Shown: piece after piece, positions 55,156 to 64,000 of the stretch
Position numbering within the stretch: position 1 is the stretch's first letter
Layout: each line of letters opens with the position of its first letter
From: Tubulanus polymorphus
Taxonomy: Eukaryota; Nemertea; Palaeonemertea; Tubulaniformes; Tubulanidae
Assembly (NCBI RefSeq): GCF_964204645.1
Contig: NC_134025.1
Location: 28,364,001 to 28,428,000, forward strand
DNA length: 64,000 nt
Direction: 5' to 3'
Position numbers and translations under genes: made by a program
Notes under the pieces: model-generated
What the model was told of the DNA's origin: nothing
What the model saw: the letters and a program-made list of their open reading frames with translations, nothing else
Database searches by the model: none

Positions 55156-58100
55156 ATGGCGTCCAAAGAATCTCAAGGAAAAGATCGTCGTTCATCCCTA
55201 TCTGTGAGTATAATAGTCTGATAGAGGCTCACTGCGGGCCTCTGACAATCAGGCGCCAGTTGCTCACAAGTTGGTTACAGTTAACCAGTGGATAGCTGAA
55301 ATGGTGACAATTCGAAAAAAGTTCATTTTTACTATGGTATCTATCCGCTGATTGATCTTTAATGGCCGCCGCTGTCATCCCCTCAGAATATCCCTAAATA
55401 TAATTGCCATTCTTACAAAAACTGATCATGCAGACTTCTCCAGTCTAGATCAAGAATTCTATTTGAAAATTAAATCATTTTGTTACCTGACCCAAAATGC
55501 GTGGAAATTGCACCATGCATCGTGCTAAAAAGATTAATTTATTAAAACAATAAAGAGAGGGCAACCATCACTGATCGCTCTCAACTGACGATGGTGATGA
55601 TGATGAAAATGAAAATAAATTCTCCTTCATTCTTTGCAGATCCTAAAAACCCGTGAAGCACTTGGGGATATTGATGCAAATGTTTTGCCACCAAAGGTAA
55701 TATATACATGCACATTTAGAAAATTGTAATTATCTCATTGAGAAAGTCTACAGAAAGTTGAGGATTTATTTTCTTATCAATTCTATTTCTCAGGTCGATG
55801 TTCAAGTGGAGGATGATGGAAAAAAGAGAAAATCAAGAAGAGTCAGTTTTGCAGAGACGTATCAAGTGAAGTAAGACCCTCGTCAAGTAACCTCTGTAAA
55901 AAAAAAAAACGCTTGTATAACTGATATTTCAAACATGCAGATATTTATTTTGCACAGAGAGTTTCTTAAAGATTCGCAATGGGCCACATCTCAAGAAGTT
56001 GAAAATAATCTGCCACCAAATTATGATATTCCCGGTGAGTGATATTCATCAGCGTATTCTTCACACATTAATCTTTTTTATGTACAGACATTTCAATTTG
56101 CGATTTGTGAGCAGTGGTGTATGCCCTGACCACAGGTTTCAACTAACTGAGCAATAATTATAAAATCAAACGAGTTCCTGCATGATGCAATAATTGCTGT
56201 CATGTGAAGAAATGTTGAAAAAAAGTGTTGCATCAGTTATGGTAGAATCATCAGTTTCAAGAACATTTTCTTTAACAGGTTTGGAAAATTTGCTGAATGG
56301 GCCATTGGCCTCCTGTCACCAGGAAAACATAGTTACCGAGGTCAGAGTTTGAATATTTATTGATCGTCATTTCACTGGGAGCAATAGGAAAATTCTTTCT
56401 TTTTTTTCTTTTCAGGATAAACAACAGTTGACTATACCATCAAGCAGTGATGCTAATTCTTTTTTGGCGAAATTCCTCAACCAAAGGTGTGTATCGGTAT
56501 TTCAGAAATTCAATTAAACCGCAGTAAAATCCTTCATGAAGTCGCATGAAGTCAGTGGAACTGGATCCGGGGTCCTGTTCTTGAAAGAATTTCAGCTTGA
56601 AAACGTAATAGGTATTGGTAATATAGAAATTCAATAAGAACTTTTCATGAAACTGAGACTAGTTGGGTTTGAACTAATCCCACACCGAAATATTTTTTAG
56701 TTAGAATGTAGTTCAATGTTTTCCTAAATTCAATGGTAATGTTGTTGTATGATTGCAGGTGCAGTGACAGTGTTCAGCCAGTTAGCACAGAATCACCAGA
56801 TAAAACTTGTATATTCAATAACGAGTATATGGACTTCACATTCTGCGATGAACCGACGCTCAGCAAACGTCAGAGTTCTTCTTCCTCGTTTCGGCAACCG
56901 CTCGCGGATAGAACGTGCACCTTCGAAAACGAAGCGGCTGAAATGGATCTAACGCTCTGCGACCAAACGTTGAACACGGGTCCGAATCTAGCCGACTCTA
57001 AAGCCTTCCTTGCGAAATTCATCGGTTCAACAACGACTACAAATGCGACTGAAGAAATCGTTTCGCGTTTAGACCATACAACTGAACTATCGGTGATTAC
57101 ACGTCAACTAACGCATCAACAAGCCGTTATATATCCTAGCGATACTCGACAATTTCTGGAAAGTTCAGCGAATAGGAGACCGGAAAATGTGGATGTTTTC
57201 AATTTCAAACCGGTCATTATGAAGACCGATGTCGAAGGCGACGCTCGCAAGTTTTTGGATCGATGCGGAGGAGAATCATCTGAAGTTCAGGCTTGTTCTA
57301 CCGGAAATCAAAGTATCGTTCGACCCTACACATTTCAGAACATGGACGACGTTTCGATGGAATTGACGTGCGTCACTCAGGTTATTCCAGAACCCGAAGC
57401 CATAAGTCACGAATATGCAAATGTCGCGTCGTCGGCGTACAACCCGTCGTATCTCGCTGATGGGCAAATCGATAGGTTCGTCGAGAAAACTTCAATTCCG
57501 AGCTGTTTGAAATCTGAACCGATTAATGATTCTATCGATTTTGGCTGCGTGAATCCGAATGATATTCTCGATGTACAAACGCCGGAAACTGCGCAGGGGT
57601 TCGACGTCAGTCAGATGCGTAGAACAGACGTAGTTTCTCATTTAAGACCGACTGATGCATTCTTATCCAATAATGAATGTAAAATGGATGTAACTTCCGC
57701 TGATCCAAGAGAATCAGTGAAAACTATTGGTGGTGAAAAAACGGAAATTTTTACCGATGAAGAAACATCTCAAATGGAACTAACTTGCCTGGATTCTGGT
57801 GTTTTGAAAAATAGATCTATTGCTGGTGAAAAAACAAAGATTTTTGCTGATGAAGGAATGGATTTTACTCGTACAGATTCTGGAGTAAGGAACAAATCAA
57901 TCGCTGGTGAAAAGACAAAGATTTTTGCTGATGAAGGAATGGATTTTACTCGTATAGATTCTGGAGTAAGAAACAAATCAATCTCTGGTGAAAAAACCGA
58001 GATTTTTACTGATGAAGGAATGGATTTTACTCGCACAGATTCTGGAGTAAGAAAGAAATCAATCCCTGGCGAAAAAACAGAAATTTTTACTGATGAAGGA

Positions 58101-61100
58101 ATGAATTTTACTTGCGCAGATTCGGGAGTGTTAAGAAACAAATCTGTTCTTGGTGAAAAAACAGAGATTTTTACTGATGCAGGAATGGATTTTACTCGCA
58201 CAGATTCTGGAGTATTTAGAAATAAATCTATCCCTGGCGAAAAAACAAATGTTTTTATTGATGACGATACATGTAAAATGAATCTGACTTGTACTGGAAA
58301 AACTATAAATTTGGATTCAGAAACATCATTATCTGCCGGTAATTTGCCTTCGAAAGATAAACGCGCTTCTCTATTAAATAGTTTACACGAAATGACGAGA
58401 AGTTTTTCTCAGAAAAAGTCTGATGTAACCTCAACATTTGAAGCTAAGAGTACTGTACCAGAAATATTTAAAGAAAGAACATTACCGACATTCTCTTTCA
58501 AACAAAGAAATGACAACAACACATCAGTTCAGACCAATACTACTGTCGAATCTGGTATTATGATTGAGAAACTCCGCAATGAAGAAGATAAAGCTGCAAA
58601 TAAATCAACTGCACTGAAACAATCATCAATCGCTGTGACAAAACGAAAGCATGTGAAAGAGCCAAATAAAGTTGATCAAACAAATGAGGGCTTGAAGAAG
58701 CTAACGTTGCTCGATTCACCAACTCATTCTCCGTGTTCAAAGAAAGTAAAAACGCTTGATGATACTCGACTGACGATGACATTGGGTGAAATTCGCATTC
58801 CTCTGTTGGCTCGTAAATCTCTTCTGTTAAATCGTACGTTTTCGCCGGATAACAACGGCTGTGAAGGAGACACTGATAATGCGGCTACAACCGCTGGTCC
58901 AGATAGTGAACTAGTTGAAAATTCTGAAAAACAGTCAGACACCACAACAGTGTATAACACTTCCCGGGATAATCAGGATACAACTCGCTGTCTAAAAGAA
59001 GCCGGTATAAGGTATTTAGATGCTAGTGTTGTTACAGCTAGCGATAATAATTCTCCAGACTCTGCGCACGTTAAAGATGCCGATCATTTACCAGAAGAGA
59101 ACAGCGAAAAAGAGTCGAACATACAGGTAGAAAACAAATTGAATCGTACGTTTGATGTCGATGCAGAAGAAGCTTTTACTCGATCTCGAATTTCCTCCGA
59201 TGAAAATGATGGTTTCGAGAATGTCGTTCAGTGTGGGGAAATTAATTCGATAAGTTCACAGGTAAATATGTATTTTATCTGAATGAATGATAGCGTAATA
59301 ATTTCAAGAAATTCTTGTTAATTCGTGTAATACTTTGCGCATTCAGGCTATGGATATTAACAAACCTGAGGCTGTTGAAACTTCTACATCGACGTTAACT
59401 GATACCAAAGAACCGCTGGAAAAAGAATCTGTACAACAAGACATTTGTAAAACTTCAAATACGTGTAAGTATTTAGTTCTGTCAAATCATTAAAAAACTG
59501 AAACTAATTTCTGAAACTAAAACATGTTTTATTCCTTGTTATAGCGGCAACAGTTACAAACAGTGGTCCGATCCATTCTGACAGTCGCGGTATTTTATCA
59601 GAAGTGATGCCACGGATGTGCGATGACGAGAGTATGTTTGAAAGATCTGCTGCTGTATCCGTTGAATCGGTTCCTGTTATTGAACGGTCGGAGGTACTCT
59701 TAATCGAACAGCCTGAACCGGACCCTTACCACGGAGAAACTACGAATAACGCGAATAGAACATCAAGAGATGAAAATGAAGAGCTTCTCGTATCTATAGA
59801 ACAGTCTAGATCGGATAAACGTCTATCGGTATTAGATATTACTGCTGACAAAATTCAGTCAACTTCAAACACGATGAAAGATGTTTTAACTGTAAAGGTT
59901 GGTGTTTGGAAAAAAAGATATCCTGTAAGTGAGTGTTACGATTCGAGAATATATGTGTCATTGATTTTATATCATTTTAGGTATCGAGTGAAATCATGGA
60001 GACAGATCTAGATCAGCCCGCTGATGTCTCGAACCAGATCGATGATAAAGCTACTATAAGTCGCCTTCTTGATAACGACATCGAATATTATAAACAATTA
60101 ATAATTCAAATTGAAGGACAGAAGAAAGGTACGCATTTTCAAATTTTGACTTTCTTTCTAAGAAAAAAAAAGCTTGATTTCAATATGGAACGAATCGTTA
60201 TTTCAGAGAATTCGAGAATCGAAGAAATGATCGATTCTGCAGTCGTCGATTCATTGAGCGAAATTGAAATTGAGAAAAATATGAGTGAAATTTTACTATC
60301 GACAGAAGAAATAAAATATGAGCGAGAAGAGGAAACAGGAGCGACTGAAATACTGGACGAGACTGAATTACTTGAAGGGTAAATATTCGAAAATGATTGA
60401 CCGTAATTAGGCACACTTCAAATATTATGTGCATTGTGTAGTAAATATGACATTAAGCTAACCTTTGGCCAAGTGTACTGGCTCTATGGTATGATGGTGT
60501 TTTTCAGGATATTCGACTGTGAATTAGTGTCGCGCGACGATCAACGGAAAGTTTATAGATTCGGATTTTTAGATGGTTCTATAGAACTGGTCGTGACGTT
60601 TGACGAACAACTAGTCACCACTGATGTTGATTTTTTCGGATGTTTATCAGGTAAAAATAATGGTTAATCCTGGCTATCTTTACTTTTCGAATACAGACAT
60701 CTGAGCAGTCAATAATTCGTTTTGAGTTGAACAGGATCGCAGTTGTTGAATTATGTATGATTATTGTTTCAGATGATGCTCGACCATCGGCTCATTTTAT
60801 TCACTATCTGTTTGCCGTAGCTGTGGATGATATACATCATTCTAAATATCCGACCAAATCGCATTTAAAACAGGTAACTGATCACTTCTAATACGGTTAA
60901 CTCTGCTCTAAACAGAGTTGATTTCCTTTAGATAATCGCTTACCCTGGCGAAATGTGTAAAATTTCTTTCTCCAATCCATGTGATGAAGGTCCATCCCTG
61001 CTTCGACTGCTGCCCTGGAATTCACTTCCCTCGGAGATAATTGATCAGTCCCATGAGATCCGAGGCGAGCAGAGTCCACTCTTCAAGTGTATTGTAAAGA

Positions 61101-61675
61101 TATTAATTGGATTCTCTGAATTTTCTGTATCACTAATTTATTGCAGCTTCTTCAAGATGTATCGTATGTATCGTCGAATGCTATTAGTTTAGCTGATGAA
61201 CTCGAGATGTTATCAATGTTACACGATGTTCGATATTTAGATAAGAAACGGTAATTCTTTAACACACGGTGAAACACGTCTAGTTAATAGAATTATTCCT
61301 CTCATATTTCATGTCATCTTAACTTCATGTATGATTTGATTGACAGGTGTCTGATTCATTTCATCAAACTGAAGCCAATCAGCGAGTTCTCGATAGAATT
61401 TAGATGTCAGTTGAAGGATTATTCGATGAAACCATTAGATATGAGTTATACTCATATTCGAGCTAATGATATGTAAGTATTTATGTTGTGCGTCGATTAC
61501 AAACTTACCGGTATCTAAAAAAAGTAGTTGGAATACAAGAATTTAAATGATTTTGATATTTCTCCTTTGTAGGAAGGAATCTGTAATGAAAGCTGTACAA
61601 GGCGTCTGTACCGCTCATGAGTTAGCTCGCCAGGTTGATTTCGTTTTCAAACAGCAAAAGATGAAGAGTTTATGA
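55156..61675 (+). CDS. KNL1: Kinetochore scaffold 1 (KNL1/CASC5/Spc105)
   Basis: KNL1 links microtubules, the Mis12 complex and spindle-checkpoint proteins at the kinetochore. Sixteen exons join in phase to about 1420 residues: 55156-55203, 55640-55696, 55794-55870, 55958-56034, 56279-56340, 56416-56486, 56759-59261, 59347-59464, 59545-59897, 59981-60128, 60207-60378, 60508-60650, 60773-60873, 61147-61250, 61347-61472, 61573-61675. The N-terminus has SILK (about 16-19, split by the first intron) and RRVSF (about 50-54), the two PP1-docking motifs in the KNL1 order. The 2.5-kb exon carries about eleven MELT-like motifs (MDFT, MELT, MDLT). The C-terminal exons, rich in Phe/Tyr/Asp, match the position of the RWD domain that binds Mis12. 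Human KNL1 is longer (about 2340), mainly through more MELT repeats. The ATG at 55156 follows the first acceptor and is the first in frame. Confidence 0.92.
57724..58255 (+). repeat. 81-bp tandem repeat coding the MELT array of KNL1
   Basis: Six to seven units of about 27 codons, consensus GEKTEIFTDEGMDFTRTDSG plus a short V-R-N-K-S-I linker. Each carries one M-D-F-T motif, the site phosphorylated by Mps1 and bound by BUB3 in other animals. Units 2-4 are almost identical, while the first and last are diverged. Confidence 0.92.
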
Positions 61676-62458
61676 TCTGAGTGGCTACTTCTGGATTTAT
61701 CAGTGCAATAAAGAACATTCCTATTTAATCATGTTGCTGCGTGTGAATATATCACTTACAAACTGGATGTATATATACATTGAGTACGTGAATTAATATC
61801 TAATTGTTTCATAGATTCTGTAAATATTGTAAATACATATAATATAGCTTAAAAGAAAATGAAAATACCCTGGTATGTACAAAATAAAAATAAGTACTAT
61901 GGACTGTTTTTGTGCATAATTTCTGTATTAGATACTAAATGCTTGGTGAATTTAAAACAACTGTATATATGGCGGGAGGGGGTTATCCTCTTTTCTGCCT
62001 TAGTTCTTAGTTTGTTGATTATTCGCGCTTTGAAATATGAAATGAAAATATAATTTACATGTATATCTTTAAGAAAACTGTGCTTCGAAATATGAAATAA
62101 AGCGCATGGAATATTTAGATAGATATTTTTGTGTCATCCTATATGGTTGTTCCTCGTCAGTTACAAAATGGCAACACTCGGATAGAACACAGCGAGGATT
62201 TGTAGATGGAATCCCTGCTTTCCTATCTAATGCTAACGTGTAGAAGCGTGCGCAAAACAGTTGAGTCGAAGGCATTTTGAATTGTTCACACATATTGGAC
62301 AATTATTTATTTACAATCAATTGTATATCACAGCAGCAAGAATTATATGTACAGATCCCTGTATTTATAGCATAGATTCAGGGATGTGTCGAGAGTATGA
62401 ATATTTCAAAACCAAAGCCAAGAGTTTGTCAAACCGAGTCAACAGGTGCAAAGAACAC
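61676..62458. other. KNL1 3' flank and convergent 3' flank of the next gene
   Basis: AATAAA occurs at 61883-61888 and at 62096-62101 on the plus strand; either could end KNL1. I see no coding exon. Small frames here are not protein-like. Confidence 0.45.
61883..61888 (+). terminator. Candidate poly(A) signal of KNL1
   Basis: First AATAAA about 210 bases after the KNL1 stop; a second lies at 62096. Confidence 0.4.
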
Positions 62459-62464
62459 TTTATT
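62459..62464 (-). terminator. Poly(A) signal overlapping a stop codon
   Basis: Minus-strand CAATAAAG in which the TAA is the stop of the exon at 62460-62675. Confidence 0.35.
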
Positions 62465-62675
62465 GAGGCAGCGCATCCCTTCTACTCATTAAAGAGCTTT
62501 GATATCTCGATGTTGGATGATGAAACTTCGGTCTCAATAATTTACTCCTGCTCGGTAAACGGTACTTGCTGTCAACCCTGCTTCTATCTTCCACGTTGTA
62601 TTTCATTTGTTCACGTTTTTCAAGATACAAATTTTCATCGTGCTCGTAATGCGGGACTCCGCCCAACTCTGCATT
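62460..62675 (-). CDS. Probable last coding exon of an unrecognised gene
   Basis: On the minus strand TTTGTTTCCAG ends at 62676 and opens a 71-codon exon in phase 0 that ends in TAA. The translation is charged and Arg/Lys/Ser-rich (NLYLEKREQMKYNVEDRSRV, then KLLRPKFHHPTSRYQSSL), unlike translated noncoding DNA here. The stop overlaps an AATAAA (62459-62464). The opposite-strand frame (62261-62719) is longer but Cys/Phe/Ser-rich and less plausible. The upstream exons are not found in 62676-64000 and may lie beyond the window. I do not recognise the family. Confidence 0.5.
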   Translation of the reverse strand, partial: NAELGGVPHYEHDENLYLEKREQMKYNVEDRSRVDSKYRLPSRSKLLRPKFHHPTSRYQSSLMSRRDALPQ

Positions 62676-63676
62676 CTGGAAACAAAAATCATGTGATGGC
62701 ATTTCATTTTTTGCGTTGAAATATGTGACACAATTTTGAAACCTGTTGAGACAATCTGTACCTTTATAATGAGATTTCTATTTGGCATATCAGTTTTCCA
62801 TTCCATCACGCACAAACGAGGAATAATTGGATGAAGTTGAGAATGTTCCGGATTCCTAGAGTTTTATATAAATGAATAAAAACATCTTTTATTACAAATA
62901 AGGTTTTTGGCATTTTTCTTGTATTGTGATGTGATACTTTGCATTAGTGAGAATTTGAAAATAAGTCCATGAATATGAATTTTGGCTACAAAAGAAAAGA
63001 AGCATACATCATGCGAATATTTGGATTATAATTGGGACATATTACTGAACCCTTGATCGATATGTATCTACTGAAGCCTAATGAATTTGTTTACACGTTG
63101 CTATGCAACAGTAATCCAGTACTCAAAATCCCAGTAAATGGAATAATAACTGATTTACGTATTTACCAAATGGAAAATTCTATCATAAAACTCCTACCTT
63201 ACAACGCTGCATTGTTTATTTATCTTCATGGCATCTAAATGGTCTATAAACGGATCTGCTGATGGTGAATCCATGTTTACTGTTATTCAGTTCAACTGTG
63301 CGTTCTACTGTCTCTTATGTACTGTTATTTATATTTCAATGCCCTCTCGTGGTGGACAAAATGTTCTCGATTGTGCGCGCAATTTGAAATGAATACAAAT
63401 CTTCCAACTCATCGAAAAGAATATTGATAAATGGTAGCATATACAGCTGGCATATAGACATCTATAATTACGTCAAACATGCGTCAAATCCGATGATAAA
63501 ACGTCACATTCGCAGCTGATAGAGGCAAAAAGTTCATTCCATTTTTTCCGATAATTCTGATAGAATATAAATTAAAACTGATTATGGGGGGATTTTTACG
63601 GAAGGGAATTTTGCCAAGTCATTCCTATTGATGTCTACTGTGGTTTTGATAAGGGTCACATGCATTATTTCATATG
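62676..63676. other. Intron or intergenic DNA without visible genes
   Basis: A+T-rich sequence. I see no convincing exon on either strand. It is probably intron of the minus-strand gene that ends at 62460. Confidence 0.35.
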
Positions 63677-63870
63677 TGACCTCGATTATAAAAAACCGCA
63701 AAACAATCGAAGAGCAAAAACGAAAACTTTCGGTTTTGTGCCATTTTCGTATTGCTACCGCGCGAATACAAGATATTGTATAGAACAAAAACGAAATTTA
63801 ATTCGTTTTCTAGCGCAAAAACAAAGTTTGCTCTAACGTCTCGTTTTTCGTCTTTTTATAATCGAGGTCA
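63677..63870. mobile_element. 194-bp TIR element (MITE)
   Basis: TGACCTCGATTATAAAAA at the left is repeated exactly inverted at the right (63853-63870). The flanks may carry a 3-bp ATG duplication (63674-63676 and 63871-63873). The interior has CAAAAACGAAAAC and CGTTTTTCG phrases and no coding capacity. The superfamily cannot be assigned from this alone. Confidence 0.7.
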
Positions 63871-63873
63871 ATG

Positions 63874-64000
63874 AAAAATACGGCCCTTTTCGGCCATCAT
63901 GTTATTAAACTTGAGGAGCATTTTTTATCTCGAGGGATTTTTCCTGTAGTTGCCAAATCTTATCCACTGGTACTAATCGCCCGTATAAGAGCATTCAAAG
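63874..64000. other. Window end, no feature seen
   Basis: About 130 bases right of the TIR element with no exon, repeat or signal that I can support. Confidence 0.4.

Noticed and set aside
57770-58201. Minus-strand 143-codon frame over the KNL1 MELT array
   Set aside because: Antisense shadow of the 81-bp coding repeat.
62261-62719. Plus-strand 152-codon frame
   Set aside because: Cys/Phe/Ser-rich composition and no splice context. The opposite strand over the same DNA has a clean acceptor, coding-like composition and a stop with poly(A) signal.

Overview
This is nuclear DNA from an animal, most likely an invertebrate bilaterian (spiralian-like; the species cannot be told from the sequence). 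The DNA is A+T-rich, and genes are split by many short GT-AG introns. The proteins belong to animal-wide families: PHF10, MRCK, KNL1, YLPM1, acylphosphatase and CLHC1. There are no operons, ribosome binding sites, CRISPR arrays or bacterial features. I joined exons by hand from splice signals, reading phase and protein-family continuity; nothing was aligned by computer.

Layout, left to right: (1) 44-3946 (+), an EF-hand/WD-repeat protein (WDR49/WDR64/EFCAB8 type), nearly all in one exon. (2) 4365-5363 (-), a PAR/NFIL3-like bZIP transcription factor, converging on gene 1. (3) 6075-12708 (+), the BAF-complex subunit PHF10, 14 coding exons, starting head-to-head with the bZIP gene. (4) 16022-35105 (-), the Cdc42-binding kinase MRCK, about 44 coding exons, with a long 3' flank that is probably 3'UTR. 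(5) 36476-38934 (+), CLHC1, head-to-head with MRCK across a spacer carrying CRE sites. (6) 39503-40508 (+), acylphosphatase, with a 17-nt micro-exon and two duplicated, alternative last exons. (7) 41170-54319 (-), YLPM1, 22 coding exons, one of 3.8 kb with a tandem RG-rich repeat. (8) 55156-61675 (+), kinetochore scaffold KNL1 with SILK, RVSF and a MELT array, head-to-head with YLPM1 across an NRF1-like site. (9) 62460-62675 (-), the probable last exon of an unrecognised gene that begins beyond the window.

The genes do not form one pathway. They cover chromatin remodelling (PHF10), cytoskeletal signalling (MRCK), mitosis (KNL1), nuclear phosphatase/RNA biology (YLPM1), probable ciliary or trafficking roles (EF-hand/WD protein, CLHC1) and small-molecule hydrolysis (ACYP). 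YLPM1 and KNL1 homologues both bind protein phosphatase 1 in other animals; their head-to-head arrangement is noted without claiming a functional link.

Mobile-element traces lie in introns and spacers: a Tc1/mariner-like MITE with TA flanks (47074-47403), a 147-bp foldback hairpin (45698-45844), a 194-bp TIR element (63677-63870), two weaker TIR elements, the 3' end of a non-LTR retrotransposon, a retroposon-like tail, and two copies of a roughly 96-bp dispersed repeat. Most interesting are the paired ACYP last exons, the alternating A/B repeat of RG patches and DIPGLPD-like motifs in YLPM1, the 81-bp MELT array of KNL1, and an unexplained open reading stretch inside a YLPM1 intron.
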